Both the position numbers and the translations under genes were made by a program. A stretch of DNA of 64,000 nucleotides, taken from positions 3,123,501 to 3,187,500 of the forward strand of contig NZ_CP156060.1 in the NCBI RefSeq assembly GCF_039778605.1, written 5' to 3'. The notes beneath the pieces are model-generated. The model was not told where the DNA came from and searched no databases. It worked only from the letters and a program-made list of their open reading frames with translations. Position 1 is the first letter of the stretch; each line of letters starts with the position of its first letter. Positions 26,167 through 31,841 of this stretch are shown in pieces. The stretch is from Flavobacterium sp. WV_118_3. GTDB lineage: Bacteria; Bacteroidota; Bacteroidia; Flavobacteriales; Flavobacteriaceae.

Positions 26167-26346
26167 TTAATTTTTTTCCGCTTGATCAAATATTACAGGA
26201 GATGTAGCTGTAACAAGAGATGTGGATCCAACTATTGTTGTCGCAATGATAGAGGTTCCACCTTGCACATTGATCATCTGGTTACTGTTTAATTCTACCA
26301 GGTCGTTTTTGGCAAAGGCCAGTTTGTTGTGGTGTGTTGTTTTCAT
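26167..26346 (-). CDS. GG-leader precursor, Cys-free Thr/Ser-rich core
   Basis: 59 residues. The leader MKTTHHNKLAFAKNDLVELN continues SNQMINVQGG. The core starts TSIIATTIVGSTSLVTATSP and ends FDQAEKN. Ten of 29 core residues are Ser/Thr; no Cys. The DQA near the end recurs in the gene at 25975. Confidence 0.92.
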   Translation of the reverse strand: MKTTHHNKLAFAKNDLVELNSNQMINVQGGTSIIATTIVGSTSLVTATSPVIFDQAEKN

Positions 26347-26364
26347 GGTTTTATGGTTTAAGGT

Positions 26365-26529
26365 TTAGTTGCTCGTTTCCATTTCTTTTTCTATAAAAAT
26401 GGTTATGCCTATAATGGATGAAGGAAAAAAGGGAGATGTTCCGCCTTGTACGTCCAACATCTGACTGTTATTTAGTTCGACTAAATCGTTTTTGGCAAAG
26501 GCCAGTTTGTTGCGGTGTGTTGTTTTCAT
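26365..26529 (-). CDS. GG-leader precursor, Cys-free Phe/Pro core
   Basis: 54 residues. The leader MKTTHRNKLAFAKNDLVELN continues NSQMLDVQGG. The core starts TSPFFPSSIIGITIFIEKEM and ends ETSN. No Cys; sister of the two genes on its left by leader sequence. Confidence 0.92.
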   Translation of the reverse strand: MKTTHRNKLAFAKNDLVELNNSQMLDVQGGTSPFFPSSIIGITIFIEKEMETSN

Positions 26530-26551
26530 GGTTTTCGTTTTTGAGTATTGC

Positions 26552-26707
26552 TTATTCCGCCATCATGGCTTCAATAACCACTATGGTTACTATGGCTAAT
26601 GTTACTGTTGGTGTCGATCCTCCATTGATTTCCATTAAATGTGCATCGTTTAATTCGGTAACAGCGCTTTTGGTAAAAGCGAGTTTGTTGGTGTTTTGTG
26701 TTTTCAT
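26552..26707 (-). CDS. GG-leader precursor, Cys-free hydrophobic Thr core
   Basis: 51 residues from ATG 26707. The leader MKTQNTNKLAFTKSAVTELN continues DAHLMEINGG. The core is STPTVTLAIVTIVVIEAMMA plus a final Glu. It is almost purely aliphatic apart from Thr, so it could span or insert into a membrane. Confidence 0.92.
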   Translation of the reverse strand: MKTQNTNKLAFTKSAVTELNDAHLMEINGGSTPTVTLAIVTIVVIEAMMAE

Positions 26708-26976
26708 ACTGTTGTTGTTTTTTAGGTTGTGAATAATCATACCGGTTCCGACGCAAGTAAACAGATGTTCTCTTACCGCTGGTTTTCTCCGTTATGTCGT
26801 GTGATTTTTTCCGCTTAAAGTCCGGACGACTTTCTGTTTTACTTACGACAAATCCGTCGTAATTCGTTATCGTAACGATTATGATCCGCTTTTTATATAG
26901 TTGTAATGATCCTTGTTAAGAATCTTATTCCGAAAAAAGCAGTCAATGGATCGTATCGGTTTTCCGGTTTTATTTA

Positions 26977-27129
26977 TTATGCTTCCAGATAAGTGGCTGC
27001 CAATATCGATACCGTTACAATAAGGGTTACTGTTATCGAACCACCATTTACAGTGTTCAATTGATCGTCATTTAATTCTACTACAGAATTTTTGGCAAAA
27101 GCCAATTTGTTGGTGTTTTGTGTTTTCAT
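26977..27129 (-). CDS. GG-leader precursor, Cys-free SITVT core, copy 1
   Basis: 50 residues from ATG 27129. The leader MKTQNTNKLAFAKNSVVELN continues DDQLNTVNGG. The core is SITVTLIVTVSILAATYLEA: six Ser/Thr, no Cys, otherwise aliphatic. Confidence 0.93.
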   Translation of the reverse strand: MKTQNTNKLAFAKNSVVELNDDQLNTVNGGSITVTLIVTVSILAATYLEA

Positions 27130-27398
27130 ACTGTTGTTGTTTTTTAGGTTGTGAATAGTCATACCGGTTCCGACGCAAGTAAACAGATGTTCTCTTACCG
27201 CTGGTTTTCTCCGTTATGTCGTGTGATTTTTTCCGCTTAATGTCCGGGCGACTTTCTGTTTTACTTACGACAAATCCGTCGTAATTCGTTATCGTAACGA
27301 TTATGATCCGCTTTTTATATAGTTGTAATGATCCTTGTTAAGAATCTTATTCCGAAAAAAGCAGTCAATGGATCGTTTCGGTTTTCCGGTTTTATTTA

Positions 27399-27551
27399 TT
27401 ATGCTTCCAGATAAGTGGCTGCCAATATCGATACCGTTACAATAAGGGTTACTGTTATCGAACCACCATTTACAGTGTTCAATTGATCGTCATTTAATTC
27501 TACTACAGAATTTTTGGCAAAAGCCAATTTGTTGGTGTTTTGTGTTTTCAT
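27399..27551 (-). CDS. GG-leader precursor, Cys-free SITVT core, copy 2
   Basis: Protein identical to that at 26977-27129, created by the 422-bp duplication. Confidence 0.93.
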   Translation of the reverse strand: MKTQNTNKLAFAKNSVVELNDDQLNTVNGGSITVTLIVTVSILAATYLEA

Positions 27552-27682
27552 ACTGTTATTGTTTTTTAGGTTGTGAATAGTCATACCGGTTCCGACGCAA
27601 GTAAACAGATGTTCTCTTACCGCTGGTTTTCTCCGTTATGTCGTGTGATTTTTTCCGCTTAAAGTCCGGACGACTTTCTATT

Positions 27683-27856
27683 TTACTTACGACAAATACG
27701 TCGTTTACAACCGTTTGTACCGTAGCATCCGTATCCCGAACAGGTTTCTCCGTCAACAATAGTCAATCCATCATTACCATTGATTCTGTCTGCAGGGTTT
27801 AATGCTGCTACCGAACTTTTCGCAAAAGTCTGTTTCGTGTACTGTGTTGTTTTCTT
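27683..27856 (-). pseudogene. Precursor pseudogene with start codon changed to AAG
   Basis: The frame matches the 58-residue gene at 28361-28537 nearly end to end: FAKSSVAALNPAD versus FAKISVAELNPAD, then TIVDGETCSGYGC versus TIVGGETCSGCVC. The initiator ATG reads AAG and no alternative start lies upstream. The GG motif has become DG, and ELN has become ALN. The array therefore also loses members. Confidence 0.85.
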
Positions 27857-27868
27857 GAGATCGCCTTT

Positions 27869-28045
27869 CTATTCCTGAGCCAATACGGTATTCATCGTTC
27901 CCGTATAAACAATCGTATAAAAGATTGCCGAACCGGAACATAACGGGGTTGATCCGCCGTTGATATCGTGTAACTGATTGTTATTTAATTCCACTAAAGA
28001 ATTTTTAGCAAAAGCAAGCTTTGTTGGTGTGTTTGTTGTTTTCAT
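27869..28045 (-). CDS. GG-leader precursor, STPLC core
   Basis: 58 residues. The leader starts MKTTNTPTKLAFAKNSLVEL and ends NNNQLHDINGG. The core starts STPLCSGSAIFYTIVYTGTM and ends NTVLAQE. It has one Cys in the same T-P-x-C spacing as the 16 tandem copies. Confidence 0.92.
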   Translation of the reverse strand: MKTTNTPTKLAFAKNSLVELNNNQLHDINGGSTPLCSGSAIFYTIVYTGTMNTVLAQE

Positions 28046-28068
28046 CTTTTTTTGTTTTTTATGTATAT

Positions 28069-28233
28069 TTAATTCAGGTTTTTTCCAACTGTGTAACCTG
28101 CAGCTACAGATATAGCCACTACAATTGCACTAAGTAACAGAGATCCGCCATTTACATTGTTTAAATGATCATCGTTTAATTCCACGATGGCGTTTTTGGC
28201 AAAGGCCAGTTTGGTTGTGTTTTGTGTTTTCAT
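28069..28233 (-). CDS. GG-leader precursor, Cys- and Thr-poor hydrophobic core
   Basis: 54 residues from ATG 28233. The leader MKTQNTTKLAFAKNAIVELN continues DDHLNNVNGG. The core starts SLLLSAIVVAISVAAGYTVG and ends KNLN. Three Ser and one Thr, no Cys; resembles a membrane helix with a polar end. Confidence 0.92.
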   Translation of the reverse strand: MKTQNTTKLAFAKNAIVELNDDHLNNVNGGSLLLSAIVVAISVAAGYTVGKNLN

Positions 28234-28360
28234 ACTGTTGTTGTTTTTAGGTTCTGAATAGCCATGCCAAGCCTGACGCAAGCAAACATTCGTTTCTTAC
28301 CGCAGTTGTATCCGCTATCTATTGTGATTTTTTTCGCTTAATGTCCGGTCGACCTTGCAT

Positions 28361-28537
28361 TTAGGCTACGGCAAATCTATCGTTTACAATTGTTTGCACC
28401 GGAAGGCATACGCATCCCGAACAGGTTTCTCCACCTACAATTGTCGATCCGCCGTTAATCATTATCATATCTGCAGGATTTAATTCTGCTACCGAAATTT
28501 TGGCAAAAGCCAGTCTGTTGTTGTGTGTTGTTTTCAT
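28361..28537 (-). CDS. GG-leader precursor, CSGCVC core
   Basis: 58 residues. The leader MKTTHNNRLAFAKISVAELN continues PADMIMINGG. The core starts STIVGGETCSGCVCLPVQTI and ends FAVA. Three Cys in C-x2-C-x-C, shared with the gene at 30075. The second GG inside the core could be an alternative cleavage site. Confidence 0.92.
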   Translation of the reverse strand: MKTTHNNRLAFAKISVAELNPADMIMINGGSTIVGGETCSGCVCLPVQTIVNDRFAVA

Positions 28538-28548
28538 AGGGCTTTCGT

Positions 28549-28731
28549 TTAGGGCTGTAGTTTCGTGATATTGCGAATCGGTCCCGGAACCAAAATACAG
28601 TCACCACAAATCAATGTCGTTTGTTCGTTGATGGTGTCTCCTCCGCCGGCAATCTGGCGCATTGTGGATTGGTTTAATTCTGTAATATCATTTTTCTTAA
28701 AATGAAGCTTGTTTTGGTCTGCTTTTTTCAT
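28549..28731 (-). CDS. GG-leader precursor, CGDC core with PGPI
   Basis: 60 residues from ATG 28731. The leader MKKADQNKLHFKKNDITELN continues QSTMRQIAGGG. The core includes EQTTLICGDCILVPGPI and ends NITKLQP. Very similar to the gene at 30522. Confidence 0.92.
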   Translation of the reverse strand: MKKADQNKLHFKKNDITELNQSTMRQIAGGGDTINEQTTLICGDCILVPGPIRNITKLQP

Positions 28732-28744
28732 ATTTCTTATTTTT

Positions 28745-28909
28745 TTAGTTGTTGTCAAATTTTTCGGTAATCGTTTGTAAGGTCATCGTGATCAAAGTTG
28801 TACTCGATGGTGTCAGCGTTCCGCCGGCTATAGCAGCCATGGTTTGTTCGTTTAACTCGGTTATCGAGCGCTTTTGAAACGTCAGTTGGTGGGTTGTTCC
28901 TTTTTTCAT
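28745..28909 (-). CDS. GG-leader precursor, Cys-free Thr-rich core (TLTPSS)
   Basis: 54 residues. The leader MKKGTTHQLTFQKRSITELN continues EQTMAAIAGG. The core starts TLTPSSTTLITMTLQTITEK and ends FDNN. Ten of 24 core residues are Ser/Thr, no Cys. Confidence 0.92.
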   Translation of the reverse strand: MKKGTTHQLTFQKRSITELNEQTMAAIAGGTLTPSSTTLITMTLQTITEKFDNN

Positions 28910-28919
28910 AGCTCCCGCT

Positions 28920-29090
28920 TTATAATAATGTCATGTCATTTTCGGTTCCCACGGTAAGAATCACCAGTGACGTTGTCCCGATAAAGGTTGTACTTCCGGT
29001 TCCTCCGGCAATCGCATTCATTTTTTGTTCGTTTAATTCAACCAGTGAATTTTTACGAAACATCAGTGCGTTATTCGTTTGCTGTTTCAT
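28920..29090 (-). CDS. GG-leader precursor, Cys-free Thr-rich core (TGSTT)
   Basis: 56 residues. The leader MKQQTNNALMFRKNSLVELN continues EQKMNAIAGG. The core starts TGSTTFIGTTSLVILTVGTE and ends NDMTLL. Ten of 26 core residues are Ser/Thr, no Cys. The 293 bases upstream (29091-29383) hold no gene I can recognise. Confidence 0.92.
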   Translation of the reverse strand: MKQQTNNALMFRKNSLVELNEQKMNAIAGGTGSTTFIGTTSLVILTVGTENDMTLL

Positions 29091-29383
29091 GTTTCTTATT
29101 TTTTTGGTTTATCCGTTTTCGTGACGATATAGCATACCGCCTGGTTATTTTCAATCCCCGGAACGACTGGCAAACAGGCAGAATTGGTCGGCGTTGCGCT
29201 GTTGCAACGTACGGTTCCCTTCTATCATCGGGTTATACATGCCCGTTTGCTATGGTTCACGGATGATGCTGTTTTTTGATCTTTTGGCAGACATCTTTTC
29301 GATATCGCTATCGGATCCAATCAATAATGGCGCTTCTTTCTTATGAAAGTTTTTTTCGTTTTTATGAGATTACGTCATTGCTT

Positions 29384-29548
29384 TTAGCGCACTACTTTAT
29401 TGATGGCCGTATACATCGTTATCATTACTAATGATGTACCTCCTGCCATAGTTAATGTACCTCCGATAATGGTCGCCATTTTCGGTTCGTTTAATTCAAC
29501 TAATGCTGTTTTATGGAATTCCAGCTTACTGATGGTTTTCTTTTTCAT
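29384..29548 (-). CDS. GG-leader precursor, Cys-free Thr/Met core
   Basis: 54 residues. The leader MKKKTISKLEFHKTALVELN continues EPKMATIIGG. The core starts TLTMAGGTSLVMITMYTAIN and ends KVVR. No Cys; a second GG lies within the core. Confidence 0.92.
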   Translation of the reverse strand: MKKKTISKLEFHKTALVELNEPKMATIIGGTLTMAGGTSLVMITMYTAINKVVR

Positions 29549-29560
29549 AGCTTTATTTTT

Positions 29561-29722
29561 TTAGTTGATCGCCATTCCATTTTTAATGCGACTGGTAACC
29601 ACTACACACTCTCCACATACGAAGGTTGTCGCGCCGCCATTTACCTGGTTCATCACTTCTAAATCCAGTTCTGCAACCGCACTCGATTGAAATGCAAGTT
29701 TATTTGTTGCTTGTGTTTTCAT
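29561..29722 (-). CDS. GG-leader precursor, CGEC core
   Basis: 53 residues. The leader MKTQATNKLAFQSSAVAELD continues LEVMNQVNGG. The core starts ATTFVCGECVVVTSRIKNGM and ends AIN. Paralogue of the next gene. Confidence 0.92.
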   Translation of the reverse strand: MKTQATNKLAFQSSAVAELDLEVMNQVNGGATTFVCGECVVVTSRIKNGMAIN

Positions 29723-29797
29723 AAGGTTTTACTTTTTGTTGTTGTTAAATCTTCCGTGCAATGTTCCTGGAATTATGTTCAAATTCCGGACGTATTG

Positions 29798-29953
29798 TTA
29801 GTCCAATGCCTTCTCGATACGGCTGGTAATTACCACGCAGTCACCACAGATAAAGGTTGTCACGCCGCCAATTACCTGATGCATTGTTGTTACATCCAGT
29901 TCGGCAACTGCATTCGATTGGAATACCAATTTGTTTGTTACTTGTGTTTTCAT
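29798..29953 (-). CDS. GG-leader precursor, CGDC core
   Basis: 51 residues. The leader MKTQVTNKLVFQSNAVAELD continues VTTMHQVIGG. The core starts VTTFICGDCVVITSRIEKAL with a final Asp. Core and leader pair with the gene at 29561. Confidence 0.92.
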   Translation of the reverse strand: MKTQVTNKLVFQSNAVAELDVTTMHQVIGGVTTFICGDCVVITSRIEKALD

Positions 29954-30074
29954 ACTACTGTATTTTTTCGTTTTGATTATGGATTACTTCATCATAGTCC
30001 ATAATTATCCTGTTGCCAAACAGCTGCCGCTGTTCACATTATAAAGAATAGGACTATAAAGAGAGGGGATTTAC

Positions 30075-30251
30075 TTACAGCGCTTCGATCTGCATGATGG
30101 TTCCGATAACGGAGATACATACGCATCCCGTACAGGTTTCGCCACCCATAATCGTACTACCGCCATTAATCGTTATCATTTCCGTAGCATTTAATTCTGC
30201 GATGTCATTTTTTGCAAATAACAATCGGTTTGTTGTGTGTGTAGTTTTCAT
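30075..30251 (-). CDS. GG-leader precursor, CTGCVC core
   Basis: 58 residues. The leader MKTTHTTNRLLFAKNDIAEL continues NATEMITINGG. The core starts STIMGGETCTGCVCISVIGT and ends MQIEAL. Paralogue of 28361-28537. Confidence 0.92.
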   Translation of the reverse strand: MKTTHTTNRLLFAKNDIAELNATEMITINGGSTIMGGETCTGCVCISVIGTIMQIEAL

Positions 30252-30262
30252 AAGGTTGTCGT

Positions 30263-30421
30263 TTATACCTGTGGTTTTATCATGTCTTTTAACTTATCAC
30301 CTATATAGTTGATGATCGCATCCATTGAACCGCCGTTTACGTTTTGTAACTGGTTGTCGTTTAGTTCTACTATTGCATTTTTTGCAAAATCAAGACGATT
30401 GTTGTGTTTTGTCGTTTTCAT
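30263..30421 (-). CDS. GG-leader precursor, amphipathic core with one Ser
   Basis: 52 residues from ATG 30421. The leader starts MKTTKHNNRLDFAKNAIVEL and ends NDNQLQNVNGG. The core is SMDAIINYIGDKLKDMIKPQ with a final Val: one Ser, no Thr, no Cys, alternating hydrophobic and charged residues as in an amphipathic helix. Little for LanB to modify. Confidence 0.9.
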   Translation of the reverse strand: MKTTKHNNRLDFAKNAIVELNDNQLQNVNGGSMDAIINYIGDKLKDMIKPQV

Positions 30422-30521
30422 AAGATTGTTTTTTGTGTTAAACATTGTTTTTTAGAAGAAAAACCGTTGCTTTCGTAGTGTTTTAACCGAATAGTACGGT
30501 TTTTCCTCTTTTGAAATTATA

Positions 30522-30707
30522 TTAGAACTGTGCTTTAATTATTGTTCTGATGGGTCCCGGAACCGGAATACAATCACCACAGATAATGGTTGTTTGCTCT
30601 TCAACGATGGTTGTTCCACCACCTACTACGTTGCGCATTGCTGTTTGATCTAATTCTGCTACTGAACTTTTCTTAAAAGTAAGTACGCTTTTGTTTTCTT
30701 TTTTCAT
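30522..30707 (-). CDS. GG-leader precursor, CGDC core with PGPI
   Basis: 61 residues. The leader MKKENKSVLTFKKSSVAELD continues QTAMRNVVGGG. The core includes EQTTIICGDCIPVPGPI and ends TIIKAQF. Sister of 28549-28731. Confidence 0.92.
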   Translation of the reverse strand: MKKENKSVLTFKKSSVAELDQTAMRNVVGGGTTIVEEQTTIICGDCIPVPGPIRTIIKAQF

Positions 30708-30769
30708 GATTTAAAAATTAAGAGTTATTACAATTGATTAAAATTTGTTTTTACAGTGCCTGATAACCA

Positions 30770-30970
30770 TTATAGTGGTCCGGTCATAGGGTTGAATTCG
30801 GTGGTATAGTGTCCTTTACTGGAGTTCACACAAAACGTGCAGCTCAATGGATTGTTGGTTAGCAGTACGTCTGTACCACCGCCACCGTTGATTCTTTTTA
30901 ATTCTTCTCCGTTAAGTTCCGCTACGGAACTTTTATAGAAGAATAGCATGTCGATTCTTTGATTTTTCAT
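30770..30970 (-). CDS. GG-leader precursor, CTFC core
   Basis: 66 residues, the longest of the set. The leader MKNQRIDMLFFYKSSVAELN continues GEELKRINGGGG. The core includes NNPLSCTFCVNSSKGHYTTE and ends PMTGPL. Two Cys in C-x2-C and a polar tail. Confidence 0.9.
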   Translation of the reverse strand: MKNQRIDMLFFYKSSVAELNGEELKRINGGGGTDVLLTNNPLSCTFCVNSSKGHYTTEFNPMTGPL

Positions 30971-31055
30971 AATTCTCGTTTTATTTAGTTACTAGATATC
31001 CTGTTCAAAATACTTTTTGAATGCAATCTTAACCACGAGGAATCTGATCAATCGG

Positions 31056-31217
31056 CTATTGCTTTTTTTGAGGCTTTGCTGTAAAAAATCGGGTTACAGC
31101 CCTAAAAAATCGCTTCACCGAAGCATAAAATCGAGATTCTTGTACCGCTTCGTCATTCAATTCGACGATGGTGTTCTTTTTAAATCGCGACGGGTTGATC
31201 ATTTTTTTCGTTTTCAT
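31056..31217 (-). CDS. Leader-like small protein without GG and with a cationic tail
   Basis: 53 residues. Positions 11-22 read RFKKNTIVELND, the array's leader motif, but the expected M..INGG is replaced by EAVQESRF. The tail is strongly basic and aromatic (YASVKRFFRAVTRFFTAKPQ, then KKQ). It is the 5'-most gene of the array. It cannot be a normal C39 substrate; possible roles are an immunity or helper peptide, or a decayed precursor. Confidence 0.65.
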   Translation of the reverse strand: MKTKKMINPSRFKKNTIVELNDEAVQESRFYASVKRFFRAVTRFFTAKPQKKQ

Positions 31218-31484
31218 GGTTTCTTTTAAATTTTCTGCTGTAACGTCCCGTACTATGAAATGTTTTCATTCCTGGAACGCCATTAATTTTCAGTTTGTGA
31301 TTGGCGCAAGTATGGTTTTGTTGTAACCATTCGAATGGCGCAATACGGCCTGAATAAATTCGGTTCATTCGGATCCGATACGAGTCGGTTCCTGAGCATT
31401 TTACCCATTTAGGGCTTAAAATTTACCAACGAAAGAAGGGAGTGAGTGGGTCTTTAGAAAGGAGGGAACTTTTTGTATCAAAGC

Positions 31485-31514
31485 TTGGCTTTAATAAATA
31501 AAAAGTTATCTTTG
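31485..31514 (+). promoter_or_regulatory. Consensus promoter for the small-RNA candidate
   Basis: TTG (31485-31487), 19 bases, then tatctttg (31507-31514), a full match to the -33 and -7 boxes of Flavobacterium promoters. Confidence 0.55.
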
Positions 31515-31518
31515 TAAA

Positions 31519-31600
31519 GATACTCCAACCTATAATTTGTTGGATTTCGTTTTGTAATTCATTCTATAAAACAGGGCCTTCCACGCTCTGTTTTATTTTT
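31519..31600 (+). ncRNA. Small RNA candidate antisense to the array leader region
   Basis: A consensus promoter precedes this stretch by a few bases. It contains a first hairpin tccaac/gttgga (31524-31529 and 31539-31544) and a second ataaaacag/ctgttttat (31566-31574 and 31588-31596) followed by a T run, as in an intrinsic terminator. No ORF with an initiation codon fits. If the array transcript starts to the right of 31600, this RNA would be antisense to its 5' leader. Prediction only. Confidence 0.4.
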
Positions 31601-31620
31601 TATGCCTTTTGTGTTTTTTG

Positions 31621-31630
31621 AGTAGCTACT
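31621..31630. promoter_or_regulatory. Palindrome AGTAGCTACT, copy 2 (upstream of main array)
   Basis: Same palindrome and neighbouring bases as 21561-21570. It is 5' of the array on the minus strand and 3' of the long regulator. Confidence 0.4.
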
Positions 31631-31841
31631 CATATTAGAAATACTTTCGCTACCTAAAAACCCATCCGTTAATGTTTTTAAAATGTTCTGATCAAATCAT
31701 TTCATTTCTCATTCATCAACAGGACAAAGTAAAGCCGTTTTTTTTTCTCCCACAAACAAACAATGCCTATTTTTATAAAAAAACAGGCATTGTTTAAGGT
31801 GTTATTGTTTTGACTTTCAGATCGTTACAAAAAATATCATT

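Larger units (their letters stand above)
26708..27551 (-). repeat. Two tandem 422-bp units, each a 269-bp spacer plus one identical precursor
   Basis: 26708-27129 and 27130-27551 are nearly identical; I see only a handful of mismatches. The first 150 bases of a third copy follow at 27552-27705 and then diverge into a precursor pseudogene. The spacers hold no gene. Their ccgacgcaagtaaacag to tttttccgctta part also resembles 28264-28345, so it is an old spacer family within the array. Confidence 0.93.
31218..31841. other. Intergenic region between array and long regulator
   Basis: 624 bases. It holds a plus-strand small-RNA candidate (31485-31600), the palindrome agtagctact (31621-31630), and the sequence shared with the flank of the short regulator (31613-31790). 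A hairpin at 31776-31797 (caatgcctattttt and its partner) follows the long regulator. I see no clear TAnnTTTG promoter on the minus strand for the array. Confidence 0.6.

Noticed and set aside
27556..27759. 67-residue minus-strand frame in the spacer beyond the second 422-bp unit
   Set aside because: It overlaps the pseudogene in another frame and its coding potential is not kept in the other spacer copies.
29091..29383. Possible decayed precursor between 28920-29090 and 29384-29548
   Set aside because: I found no leader motif or GG in any minus-strand frame; it looks like plain spacer.
31180..31368. 62-residue minus-strand frame upstream of the array
   Set aside because: It overlaps the leader-like gene at 31056-31217, has no leader motif, and shows no recognisable domain.
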